Below are positions 29,397 through 38,961 of a DNA stretch of 64,000 bases, piece after piece. Below the pieces are notes generated by a model. That model had not been told where the DNA came from. It made no database searches and was given only the letters and a program-made list of their open reading frames with translations. Made by a program: the position numbers and the translations under genes. The stretch comes from Halobacteriales archaeon QH_6_64_20 (lineage in GTDB: Archaea > Halobacteriota > Halobacteria > Halobacteriales > Halococcaceae), in NCBI GenBank assembly GCA_003021235.1, contig PXQR01000040.1, positions 16,100 through 80,099 of the forward strand, read 5' to 3'. Within the stretch, counting starts at the first letter, position 1; every line of letters starts with the position of its first letter.

Positions 29397-31061
29397 TTAT
29401 TCGAGGTAGCCCAGTCCCCGCAATCGGTCTTCGACGCCTTCGAAGTCCTCTTCGGCTTCGTTCGTGTCGTCGCTGTCGGCTTTCGTGCGATCGACCGTTC
29501 GACTCTCGTCCGTCGTCGCGTCGAAGGTAGGGGCAGAAGTGTACTCACGGGTTTCGATTTCGCGCTCGGCGGTCGGCGATCCCGCGGCGAAGATCTCGGC
29601 GAGCACGCGGCCGTCGGTGTCCTGGGGGATCGCCTCCCCCAGGCCGTGGAGAACGGTCGGAGCGACATCGACCACGGCGGCGTCCGTAGGGGAAGCTCCC
29701 GGCGCGACGTCGGGACCGTGGGCGAAGAAGACACCCTCGGGGTGGTGATCGGCGTCGTGAACGCCTTCGGAGACGAAAATCGACTCGGAAAGCCCGAGCG
29801 ACGGTTTGTATCCCTCCGCGGGTTCGAGCACCAGATCCGGCGAGCGGTCGTCGGTCGGGAAGAGCTCGTCCCCGTCGTGGACGATCAGGACCTCCTCGCC
29901 CGTCTCGGGGTCGGTCACGCCCGCGAGTGTCGCCGCGATCTCGTTCTTTTTCGCCTCCCGCTCGGTCGGATCGACCGGTCCGGTCGCGAAGCGTTCGGCG
30001 TCGTTGATATAGAGATTGCCCGCGCCGTGGACGAACGCCTCGGTGCGCGTGTAATCGACGTCGTGCAGTTCGTGGTCACCGGGAATCGAGTCGGCGACCC
30101 GCTCGACGAACGACCGGGGGAGGAGTGAAACGAGCCGCTTGTCGTCGATACCGACCCGTGCGAGGAGGCGTCTGACCTGGGCTTTCGTGATTCCGATTTC
30201 CGAGAGGGTGCTTCTGGTGCCCTCGGCTTCTTTTTCGAACAGGAACCCCTCGTCGCGCAGGATCGCGTTCACGTAGACGTATTTCTCGATCGGGGCGAAC
30301 CCGTGGTCCGACACGACGTAGACGGTCGTGTTTTCACTCACTGTCCCGAGGACTTCGCCGAGAATCGCATCGAGGTCCTTGTAATGATCGAGCAGGACCT
30401 GTTCGTCCCACAGCAGGTGCTGGAGGCGATCGGGTTCGGTGTAGACGAAAAAGGCCAGTCGCCAGTCACGCTCGGTAAGCAGGCGCATCAACCGCTTTCG
30501 CGAACTCAACAGCGAGTCGAGCGCCGGCGGGAACTCCCGAGGGCGGTCACGGTACTTGTTCCAGTCGAGACCGATCCGGTAGTTCGGGATTCGCCCCGTT
30601 AGTTCGGCACCGAACTCGGGCGGATGGGTGAACCGGTCGTTGAGATCGGGCGTGAGCATACCGGTAGCCATCGTGCCGTCGATCGCCGTCGCCGGATACG
30701 TAAGCGGGACGTTGCCCGCGACCGCCGGCGAGACCATCTCCCAGAGCGAGGGATGCGAAACGTCGGCGCTCGTGTTGAGCCGGTGGCGATACGCCGACGT
30801 CAGGCCTCGAAACGAGTAGACCCCGTGTTTGTCGGGCCAGACGCCCGTTGCGATCGAGGGCCACGCGAGCGCCGTGTTCGCCGGGCGGGTGCTCTCCAGG
30901 GTGCCCGCCACGCCCTCGTCGATCAGTCGAGCGAAGTGTGGGAGTTCGCCCGCGCTCGTCCAGCGTTCGACGAGGCTCCAGGGAATACCGTCCAGCCCCA
31001 GCACGAACGCCCGCGGTTCGTCGTCGGTGGTCGAGCCGTCGCCGGTCGTCGTGTCGTCCAT
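29397..31061 (-). CDS. Alkaline phosphatase superfamily (type I phosphodiesterase/nucleotide pyrophosphatase-like)
   Basis: FVLGLDGIPWSLVERW, STRPANTALAWPSIATGVWPDKHGVYSF, TTVYVVSDHGFAPI. Confidence 0.85.
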   Translation of the reverse strand: MDDTTTGDGSTTDDEPRAFVLGLDGIPWSLVERWTSAGELPHFARLIDEGVAGTLESTRPANTALAWPSIATGVWPDKHGVYSFRGLTSAYRHRLNTSADVSHPSLWEMVSPAVAGNVPLTYPATAIDGTMATGMLTPDLNDRFTHPPEFGAELTGRIPNYRIGLDWNKYRDRPREFPPALDSLLSSRKRLMRLLTERDWRLAFFVYTEPDRLQHLLWDEQVLLDHYKDLDAILGEVLGTVSENTTVYVVSDHGFAPIEKYVYVNAILRDEGFLFEKEAEGTRSTLSEIGITKAQVRRLLARVGIDDKRLVSLLPRSFVERVADSIPGDHELHDVDYTRTEAFVHGAGNLYINDAERFATGPVDPTEREAKKNEIAATLAGVTDPETGEEVLIVHDGDELFPTDDRSPDLVLEPAEGYKPSLGLSESIFVSEGVHDADHHPEGVFFAHGPDVAPGASPTDAAVVDVAPTVLHGLGEAIPQDTDGRVLAEIFAAGSPTAEREIETREYTSAPTFDATTDESRTVDRTKADSDDTNEAEEDFEGVEDRLRGLGYLE

Positions 31062-31325
31062 AGTGAGTGCCTGTAGGTCGCCCGCAGGCCGACGGGGGAA
31101 GCGTACCCCCGGCCGCGGGCGACGATTTAATTTCGCGTGTCGGTACGCTGTTGGCGACCGTACTCATACGTTCCGATCCGGGTTCCGCGGTCGATCGGGG
31201 TAAGCGGTCACTACCGAACGGATCGAACCGGATAGGGAGAGCGCACTGACCCGCTACGAGCGGGCCATCGTAGCCCGGCGACGACGAACCACGGTTACGT
31301 GACCGTCGCTATCGCCGCCGCACTG

Positions 31326-33932
31326 TCAGGCGGCTCCGTCGCTGTCCTCGCCCGCCCTGCTCGTATCGTTGTCTCCGAAGCCGTCGGTGTCGGGCGGTTC
31401 GGTAGCGGAGGCGGCGGTCGCGGTTCGTGTGACCGTCGGCGTTAGGACGTCCGTAACCGCGGCCGTCGGCGAAGCCGTCGTCGGTGTGGCCGGTGTAGCC
31501 GTCGTCGTCGCTGTCGGTGTGAGCGTAGCAGTCGCTGTCTCGGTTGCCGTCGCCGTCAGCGTTACTGGTGTGGCTGTGACCGTCACCGTCGGTGTAGTCG
31601 TGGCCGTCGGTGTGACCGTAGCCGCTTCAGTCGTCGCCGTCACTGTCGGCGCGGTCGTGGCTGTAGTCGCGGGCGTCGTTGTCGTCGCCGTCGGTGTAGC
31701 CGTGAGTGTAGCCGTTCTCGTTTCGGTCGGCGTCGCCGTCGTCGTTCCGGTCACGGTCGACGTCGATGTCGCCGCCGGTGTGGGTGTGGTCGTCGTCGCG
31801 GCCGTGGCTGTGGCCGTTGCCGTCGATACGGGCGTAGCCGTGGGTGTCGCCGTTTCGATCGCGGTCGCCGCCGGCGCAGGCGTGGCCGTCGGCACAGGCG
31901 TGGCTGTCACCGTCGGTGTAAGCGCGGGTGTCGGTGTCGATGTCGGGGCGGCCGTCGCCGTCGGTGTAGGAGTCGCGGTCGCTATCGATGTAGGTGTGGC
32001 TACGTTCGTCGTCGTTGCGGTCGCCTCGGGGGTGGTGGTCGTCGCTGTCGCATTGGTCGTCACGCCCGTACCGGCGACGGTACCTCGATTCGGAACCGTC
32101 GAGTCGTTCTCGATCCCCTCGACGTAGTAGAGATACACTCCATCGCTCGCCTGGATCCGATGGAGGCCGGGTTGGTTCGACAGCGAGTCGAACTGCTGTC
32201 GGCTGAAGCGAAGCCCCCTGAACACTTCGAGTTCGCGAACGACGTCCGCTCTCGTGTAGACGAAGTACCGATCGGACGGCGAGAGTTCGCGGATACGCGT
32301 GAAGTTCTCCCCGTAGTATCCCTGGTCGTCGTTCCGGCTCGACTCGACTCCCTCGACGCCGACGACGGCGTCCCGGAACCGCCACGGTCCCTGTCGAACG
32401 CCGAACATCTCGATCGAGCGATTTTGATGGGAAAAGGCGGTCTCGTAGCCGCTTACCCGGTCGTCGCTCACGTGGCCGCTCGACTGGAAGATATACGGCG
32501 AGGGGTACAACACCGCCGTCGAGAGCACGAGCATGAATCCCAACACGAGGACCGTCGCGAGACGGATCCGTTCGGGGGCGAGCATCTCCGACAGCGCGGC
32601 GACGTACCGGTGGATGGCGATCGCGCCCAGGATCGTGGCGATCGCCATAATGAACCCCAGGTTTCTGAAAAAGAGGTTCGACGCGACGCCGATGAAAAAG
32701 GCAAACGAATAGGGCACGAGGACGAACAACCCCACCGAAAAGTACCTGAGAAGCGCAGTCGTGTCCGGGTCGAACTGCTCGTTGTCTCCTAACAGGCTGA
32801 TAAGCATGAGCAGGGCGACGAGCGCGGCGAACAGCGCCGAGATGAAAAAGAGCTTGAGGAATATCTCGGTGATGCTCGCGCCGATCGCCGCGAGCGACCC
32901 GCCGCGCTGTTGGGCGATCGCCGCGGCGTCCTCGCTCCCTTCGAGGACGAGGCCGACGACCTCGGTGAGGATCGTCCCGAACGCCCGACGAAAGGTCTCA
33001 CGGGTACCCGCCCAGAGGAAGAACACCACCGAGAGAAAAGTCGTCTGTCCGTACAGCGTCCGGTGGGCGCGTATCCGACCGCCGGCACCGTACCGATGCG
33101 CGGCGAACTGAACCAGCGAAACCGTGACGAACAGGCCGATCGCGTTCGCGGCCTGCTGGGGGTGATATATCACGACGGCGACCGATGCGACCGCGAGCAA
33201 CACCGATATCGTCGGGATCGAGCGAACGGTACCCGGCCGCGACCCGGCATCGGGCGCTGCGAGCAGGTACTGGACGAGCAGATACAGCATGAGCGGCGAG
33301 AACAACACGTTATCGGTGATCGGATGGGGATCGTAGTGGGTGGCGATCTGGTTGAGCGGCAACACCAGGAAAGCCGCGAACACGCCGACGAGCATGGCAC
33401 CGTCCTGGCCGGTGATCGCCCGAACACACAACGGGACGAAGACGAAAAAGGACAGCATGATACAGACCACGAAGAACAGAAGCGCCCGGTTGGTCGAAAA
33501 GCCGATCAGCCGGTGGAAGAAGATCGCCGTCGTGTGGAGTCCGGGATAGAACAGCCCATAGGGGCTCAACGTTCCGCCGAGAACGTCGCGCACCCACCCC
33601 AGATGGGTCAACGAGTCGCCGGTCCCCATGTAATAATACCCTCGAATCATCGGGAGCGAAGCCGCTGCGAGCATCCCGCTCCCGCCAAGGACGAGGCTCG
33701 CCGTACTCAGATACCCCCGCGGCGCGTAAAAGGAGACGAACAACGAGACCGCCAGCGCAACACCCAGGCCGAGCCAGAACACCGCCGGCGTCGCCGCGTA
33801 GATGTCGACCTCGTAGTCCGTCGCCGGCGAGAGGTACGCGCCGAGCACCGCCACGGCGAGCGCGAGGTAGCCAATAGCGAGGACTGCCTTGTAGCGCCTG
33901 CCCGCTCGGTTCGCCGTGTCTGTACCGCTCAT
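31326..33932 (-). CDS. Large multi-TM GT-C-like membrane protein with about 230-aa Thr/Ala/Pro-rich tail (paralog of 17591-19723)
   Basis: YKAVLAIGYLALAVAVLGAYLSPATDYEVDIY core; GTGDSLTHLGWVRDV; HYDPHPIT; tail of TATPTATAT-type sequence. Confidence 0.65.
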   Translation of the reverse strand: MSGTDTANRAGRRYKAVLAIGYLALAVAVLGAYLSPATDYEVDIYAATPAVFWLGLGVALAVSLFVSFYAPRGYLSTASLVLGGSGMLAAASLPMIRGYYYMGTGDSLTHLGWVRDVLGGTLSPYGLFYPGLHTTAIFFHRLIGFSTNRALLFFVVCIMLSFFVFVPLCVRAITGQDGAMLVGVFAAFLVLPLNQIATHYDPHPITDNVLFSPLMLYLLVQYLLAAPDAGSRPGTVRSIPTISVLLAVASVAVVIYHPQQAANAIGLFVTVSLVQFAAHRYGAGGRIRAHRTLYGQTTFLSVVFFLWAGTRETFRRAFGTILTEVVGLVLEGSEDAAAIAQQRGGSLAAIGASITEIFLKLFFISALFAALVALLMLISLLGDNEQFDPDTTALLRYFSVGLFVLVPYSFAFFIGVASNLFFRNLGFIMAIATILGAIAIHRYVAALSEMLAPERIRLATVLVLGFMLVLSTAVLYPSPYIFQSSGHVSDDRVSGYETAFSHQNRSIEMFGVRQGPWRFRDAVVGVEGVESSRNDDQGYYGENFTRIRELSPSDRYFVYTRADVVRELEVFRGLRFSRQQFDSLSNQPGLHRIQASDGVYLYYVEGIENDSTVPNRGTVAGTGVTTNATATTTTPEATATTTNVATPTSIATATPTPTATAAPTSTPTPALTPTVTATPVPTATPAPAATAIETATPTATPVSTATATATAATTTTPTPAATSTSTVTGTTTATPTETRTATLTATPTATTTTPATTATTAPTVTATTEAATVTPTATTTPTVTVTATPVTLTATATETATATLTPTATTTATPATPTTASPTAAVTDVLTPTVTRTATAASATEPPDTDGFGDNDTSRAGEDSDGAA
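31330..32080 (-). repeat. Low-complexity short-period DNA encoding the Thr/Ala/Pro-rich tail
   Basis: Reiterated gtcgccgtcggtgta-type motifs on + strand. Confidence 0.85.
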
Positions 33933-34169
33933 AGGGGAGACACCGATCCGCGCCGGCGAATCGGCTAATCGGCCGTTCCGTAACCGCACGTATCGGAGCG
34001 GGTCTTAAGTCCCTTACTACCGAACGGCGCGATCGGCGTCCACTGTACCGAGAGCGGTCGACTCGCACGCCGGTTCGTCGAGCGCGTAGCGAGAGCGTAC
34101 CGGACACCCGGCCGGGCGACGCGTAGGCGTAGCGGTGAGCTTTCGTCCGGCGAAAGGTGAGACGAGCGT

Positions 34170-35579
34170 ATGAGTAGGCGCTCCCGACCGGCGGTGACGT
34201 TATACTCCCCCGACCGTGAGCGCGAGGCGATGAGGTCGTTTCCCGGTATCGGTCCCGTCAGCGAATCCGTTCGGTCGGGGGTCGGAGCCGCCGTCGGTGT
34301 CACCGGCAAAGCGTTCGTGTCGGTCGCCAGCGAGGCGCTCGCGTCGGTCGCCGACGACGCCGAGTCACGGGCGGTTCGGACCCCTCCCGAGAGCGAACGG
34401 CGGGTTCGAGAGCCGACTGGCGTCGAGACCGGATCGACCGTCGAGACAGAATCGGACTACGACCACGACCACGACGAGCGGGACCACGGAAGGCGAGCGC
34501 ACGACCGGAGACGCTTAGAGGTACTTCTGGTAGGCCCGGTACGGGCGACCGGCGGGATCGCCCGGTATATCGACGAACTCCGGGCCCGCCTGCCGCCCGA
34601 CGTCTCGGTCGCCGTCCACGATACGGCCGCCCCGCCGGGATCGGGTCCGCTCTGGTTCGCGCGCGGCGTGCTCTGTGGCATCGCGGGCGCGCTCCGCTTT
34701 CCGTTTCGCGACCGACCCGACGTAGTGCATATCCACACCGCCGAACACTACAGCTTTCTGCGCAAATCGGCGTACGTACTGCTGGCGCGTTACGTTCGGC
34801 GTACGCCGGTGATCCTCCATATCCACGGCCCCACGTTCGATCGCTTCGTCGCCGACGCGTCCGTTCCCATGAGAGCGCTTCAGCGCGTCGTCTTCGCGGC
34901 GAGTACGGCGATCGTCGTGCTCTCGCCGTACTGGGAGCGCACCCTGTCGCCGTCGCTTCCGGCGGGAAAGACCGTCACCCTGCGAAACGCCATCGACGCC
35001 GACGAATACGAGCCGCGATTCGAGAGCGGCGGGGATGACGAGCGCGCACACGTCGTCTTCATCGGCAATCACGTCCCCCGGAAGGGGATCAGGGAGTTCA
35101 CCGACGCAGTAGAGCGGGTCGTCGACGCCGACGCGGATTGTGAGGTAACCATCGCTGGGAGCGGGCCGCTCGACGACCGATCGAAGGACCTCGCCGAACG
35201 CTACCCGCAGGTGTCGTATCTCGGGTACGTCTCGGAGGAACGGAAACGCGAGTTGCTCTGTGCGGCGTCGATCTACGTGCTCCCCTCCTACGCCGAGGGC
35301 CTCCCGATCGGCGTACTCGAAGGAATGGCCGGCGGCAACGCGGTGCTCGCGACGAGAGTGGGCGGCGTTCCGGACCTCATCGACGGGAACGGCGGCCGGC
35401 TCGTCCCGCCGCGCGACCCCGAGGCGCTCGCGGCGGCGCTCGGCGCGCTCGTCGACGCGCCCGAGCGAACGAGGGAAATGGGTCGGCACAACGCCGAACG
35501 CGTCGAGGAGTACACCTGGGAGCGGGTGCTTCCTCGACTGGTCGACCTGTACGAAACCGTCGCGGTCGAGCGGTCCTGA
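34170..35579 (+). CDS. Glycosyltransferase family 4 (true start may lie internal)
   Basis: LEVLLVGPVRATGGIARYIDELR..HVVFIGNHVPRKGIREFTDAVERV..IYVLPSYAEGLPIGVLEGMAGGNAVLATRVGGVPDLI. Confidence 0.88.
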   Translation: MSRRSRPAVTLYSPDREREAMRSFPGIGPVSESVRSGVGAAVGVTGKAFVSVASEALASVADDAESRAVRTPPESERRVREPTGVETGSTVETESDYDHDHDERDHGRRAHDRRRLEVLLVGPVRATGGIARYIDELRARLPPDVSVAVHDTAAPPGSGPLWFARGVLCGIAGALRFPFRDRPDVVHIHTAEHYSFLRKSAYVLLARYVRRTPVILHIHGPTFDRFVADASVPMRALQRVVFAASTAIVVLSPYWERTLSPSLPAGKTVTLRNAIDADEYEPRFESGGDDERAHVVFIGNHVPRKGIREFTDAVERVVDADADCEVTIAGSGPLDDRSKDLAERYPQVSYLGYVSEERKRELLCAASIYVLPSYAEGLPIGVLEGMAGGNAVLATRVGGVPDLIDGNGGRLVPPRDPEALAAALGALVDAPERTREMGRHNAERVEEYTWERVLPRLVDLYETVAVERS

Positions 35580-35695
35580 TCGAAGGGGCCCCCTGAGAAC
35601 GAACCGACCGGAGACGTCTTGCTCCCGAGTTCGACGGGAAAGGGGGTCGTCTCGCTATCGTAGAGTTGGGTAAGGTTTTCGCTCATGTGTAGTAC

Positions 35696-35817
35696 ATTGT
35701 TGATGGACCGCAGTCTTGCGATTTTCCGCTGAGCAGGCTGGACCGAAACTTCGGCTCAGAGACGGTCAGAACGTCGGCTGCGACTCCGCCTCAGACAACC
35801 ATGGCTGTATCAACAAT
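35696..35817. repeat. 122-bp segment bounded by 9-bp inverted repeats ATTGTTGAT / ATCAACAAT; possible mobile-element remnant
   Basis: Arms 35696-35704 and 35809-35817 read directly; internal CTGAGC/GCTCAG dyad; no supported ORF. Confidence 0.4.
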
Positions 35818-35929
35818 CTTCCCACAGAAGAGCGAAGGTTTTTAATTCATCGCGCAAACTCCGATGCAGAATGGCCCTCCAAGCCACGGAACGCGACCAT
35901 TACTGCGACTACGACTATCGGGTGGTGCT

Positions 35930-37015
35930 ATGAGGTATCTGTTCTTCACGAACACCCCTGCCCACGTCCACCTCTACAAGCACGCAGTCGAGGAGTTACG
36001 CGAGCGCGGCCACGAGGTGTTCGTCCTCGGGCGGGATTACGGCTGTACGGCGAGCTTGCTCGAGTACTACGACCTGCCACACCGAATTTACGGGGGCTGT
36101 GATACGACGAAGGCGTCGTTGTTCACGTCGCTGCCGCGTTCGTATCTGGAGATCGCACGGCAGGTCCGCCGGTATCGTCCCGATCTGATCTTCGGTGTCG
36201 GCGCGTACTCCGCGCACGCCGGCGCGCTCGCCGGCGCTCCGGTCGTGTTGATCCTCGATTCGGAACCCACCGGCCTCGATCACGCGATCTCTCGGCCCTT
36301 CGCGAAGCTGGTGCTTACCCCACACGTCTTCGGGAAGGACTTAGGTGGGAAACACTACCGCTTTCGAGGGTTCAAGGAGTGTGCGTACCTCCACCCCGAC
36401 GTCTACGAACCGCAGGTGAACGTCCGCGAAGCGCTCGGCATCGGCGCGGAGGAAAAGTACGCCATCCTCCGGCTCAACGCGTTTGGCTCCCATCACGACG
36501 TGAGTCACTCGGGGCTCACGCCCGCCCGGCGACGCGCCCTCATCGACCGCCTCGCCGAGTTCGCGACCGTCTTCGTCTCCGACGAGGGCCGATCGATGGA
36601 TTTCGAGGGAGTCGACGCCCGCCCGTTCGACCTGCACCCCGGTCTCATGCACGACGCGCTCGCAGAAGCCCAGCTGCTGGTCGCCGACACTCAGACGATG
36701 GTCACCGAAGCCGCCCTCCTGGGGACGCCGGCGATCCGCTCGAACAGTTTCGTCGGCGACGACGACATGGGCAACTTCGTCGAACTCGCGCGCAACGAAC
36801 TCATCTACAATATCGCCGACTTCGAGCGGGTGATCGAAACGGCGGTGGAGCTGATCGACGACGACGAGGTCCCCGAAACCTGGCGTCGGCGACGTGACGC
36901 GTACATGGCCGACAAGATCGACCTCACCGGACTGATCGTCGACGTCGCGCTCAACCGCGCGGCCGCCGAGGACGTCGAGGGCCTCTCCCGACAACCCGTG
37001 CTCAGACCGGCCTGA
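35930..37015 (+). CDS. DUF354-family (GT-B-like) protein
   Basis: MRYLFFTNTPAHVHLYKHAVEELRERGHEVFVLGRDYG..LLVADTQTMVTEAALLGTPAIRSNSFVG. Confidence 0.85.
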   Translation: MRYLFFTNTPAHVHLYKHAVEELRERGHEVFVLGRDYGCTASLLEYYDLPHRIYGGCDTTKASLFTSLPRSYLEIARQVRRYRPDLIFGVGAYSAHAGALAGAPVVLILDSEPTGLDHAISRPFAKLVLTPHVFGKDLGGKHYRFRGFKECAYLHPDVYEPQVNVREALGIGAEEKYAILRLNAFGSHHDVSHSGLTPARRRALIDRLAEFATVFVSDEGRSMDFEGVDARPFDLHPGLMHDALAEAQLLVADTQTMVTEAALLGTPAIRSNSFVGDDDMGNFVELARNELIYNIADFERVIETAVELIDDDEVPETWRRRRDAYMADKIDLTGLIVDVALNRAAAEDVEGLSRQPVLRPA

Positions 37016-37159
37016 TCGACGGCTCTCGATCGCTCGCGAACGGCCGTCACGACGTCGGGGCCGACCCTCCGGACGGATCGGTTCCGTCGAGTAGGTCGGC
37101 TCCGTCCGATGGGGCGATCCCGTCGAATACATGTTTCCCCCGGACGCGAAACGAGCGAT

Positions 37160-37588
37160 ATGGACGTACCTGACAGAGTGCTCGTCGCGCTCGACGGTTC
37201 GCCGCTCGCGACCGACGCGCTCGATTTCGCGCTCACGATATTTCCCCACGCGGAGATCACCGTTTGCAACGTCGTCGTCCCGCTCGACGCGACGATGAGC
37301 GAGGGCGGCGTGCTCACCGACGAAGCGGACATCGCGGCGGACGACCACGAGCGGGCCGAGGCGGTCGTCGAGACGGCATAAAAACGCGCGGACGAACACG
37401 ATGCGACAGTACGGACGACGACGGAGACGGGGCGGCCGGCCGGGACGATCGTCGCCTACGTCGAAGACCACGACGTCGATCACGTCGTCATGGGGAGTCA
37501 CGGCCGCGGTGACCTCTCGTGAGTGTTGCTGGGCAGCGTAGCGTCGAGCGCCGTCGAGGAGTCGCCGGTGCCCGTCACCGTTATGCGC
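37160..37588 (+). pseudogene. Universal stress protein (UspA) with two in-frame stop codons
   Basis: MDVPDRVLVALDGSPLATDALDFAL..ETA*KRADEHDATVRTTTETGRPAGTIVAYVEDHDVDHVVMGSHGRGDLS*VLLGSVASSAVEESPVPVTVMR, same frame throughout; TAA 37379, TGA 37520. Confidence 0.85.
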
Positions 37589-37708
37589 CGATCGCATCAC
37601 GACCCGCCGATCGAAGCGACGACAGGAGCCCAGCGAGCCCGGGTTCCTGCCGGCTCGCGCCGGTCGATCGCATGGGGTTTAGGTCACGCGCGTCTGGTCG
37701 ATCACGAC

Positions 37709-38902
37709 ATGGCCGGCGTGGAGCAGCTGCTAGTACTGATCGTCGCGGGCGTCGCGAGCCTGTTCATGGCCTGGACGATCGGTGCCGGCTCGTCGGGCTC
37801 GACGCCGTTCGCTCCGGCGGTCGGCGCGAACGCCATCTCGGTGATGCGCGCGGGCTTCGTGGTCGGGATCTTGGGCTTTGCCGGTGCCGTGCTACAGGGC
37901 GCGAACGTCGCCGGGACGGTCGGAACGGGTCTCGTCGGCGGCCTAACGCTTACCTCTACCGCGGCGACCGTTCTCCTGTTGCTCGCGGCGGGCCTGGTCG
38001 CGATCGGGATCTTCACCGGCTATCCGATCGCAACGGCGTTTACTGTCACGGGGTCGGTCGTCGGCGTCGGGCTCGGACTTGGAGGCGAACCCGTCCCCTC
38101 GGCGTACGCCGAAATCGGGGCGCTGTGGGTGTCGGTCCCCTTCGTCGGCGGCGGGTTCGCGTACGCTACCGCTCGTGTGCTACGGAGCGAACGCGTCCCC
38201 GAGCAGTACGCGGTCCCGCTGTTGGGAGCCGTCGTCGGGATCGTGATCGCGAACGTTCCTTTTACACTCCTCGGACCTGGGCCGGCTGGCGCGTCGATCG
38301 CCGGCGCGACGACGGCGACGGTCGGGCTGTCGACCCTCGTCGGACGGATCGGCGTCTCGCTCGCCTTCGCCGCAACGCTCGCCGCGCTGCTCGCGTGGGA
38401 TCTCGATGATGACGTCGAGGGCGGCCAGCGACGGTTCCTACTGGCGCTCGGCGGACTGGTCGCGTTCTCGGCGGGTGGCAGCCAAGTGGGGTTAGCGGTC
38501 GGGCCGTTGCTCGCGGCGATCGAGGGCACGTCGCTACCGGTCACGGTACCGTTGCTCGGACTGCTCGTCTTCGGGGGTGTTGGACTGCTGGTGGGCTCGT
38601 GGACCGGCGCGCCGCGGATGATCAAGGCGATCAGTCAGGACTACTCCTCGCTCGGTCCGCGTCGATCGATCGCCGCCTTGATTCCATCCTTTGCGATCGC
38701 CCAGACCGCCGTTCTCTTCGGTATCCCAGTGTCGTTCAACGAGATCATCGTCAGCGCCGTCGTCGGCAGCGGCCTCGCGGCCGGCGACGGGGGCGTGAGC
38801 CGCCGGAAGATGGTCGTGACCGTTCTCGGCTGGATCGTCTCGCTCGTGCTCGCCCTCGCGGTCGGCTACGGGGTGATCACCATCGTCGAGATCGCCTTCT
38901 GA
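37709..38902 (+). CDS. Inorganic phosphate transporter (Pho4/PiT family)
   Basis: Multi-TM; AWTIGAGSSGSTPFAPAVGANAISVMRAGF and IPVSFNEIIVSAVVGSGLAAG. Confidence 0.88.
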   Translation: MAGVEQLLVLIVAGVASLFMAWTIGAGSSGSTPFAPAVGANAISVMRAGFVVGILGFAGAVLQGANVAGTVGTGLVGGLTLTSTAATVLLLLAAGLVAIGIFTGYPIATAFTVTGSVVGVGLGLGGEPVPSAYAEIGALWVSVPFVGGGFAYATARVLRSERVPEQYAVPLLGAVVGIVIANVPFTLLGPGPAGASIAGATTATVGLSTLVGRIGVSLAFAATLAALLAWDLDDDVEGGQRRFLLALGGLVAFSAGGSQVGLAVGPLLAAIEGTSLPVTVPLLGLLVFGGVGLLVGSWTGAPRMIKAISQDYSSLGPRRSIAALIPSFAIAQTAVLFGIPVSFNEIIVSAVVGSGLAAGDGGVSRRKMVVTVLGWIVSLVLALAVGYGVITIVEIAF

Positions 38903-38961
38903 ACGGCACGAACCGACGAGTCACACGACAGCGAAACGGCGGTCGTGCTGTGTGGGATCGA

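Noticed and set aside
31369-32127. 252-aa Val/Ala-rich plus-strand ORF
   Set aside because: Exact antisense of the Thr/Ala/Pro low-complexity tail; an artefact of the repeat, not a plausible gene.
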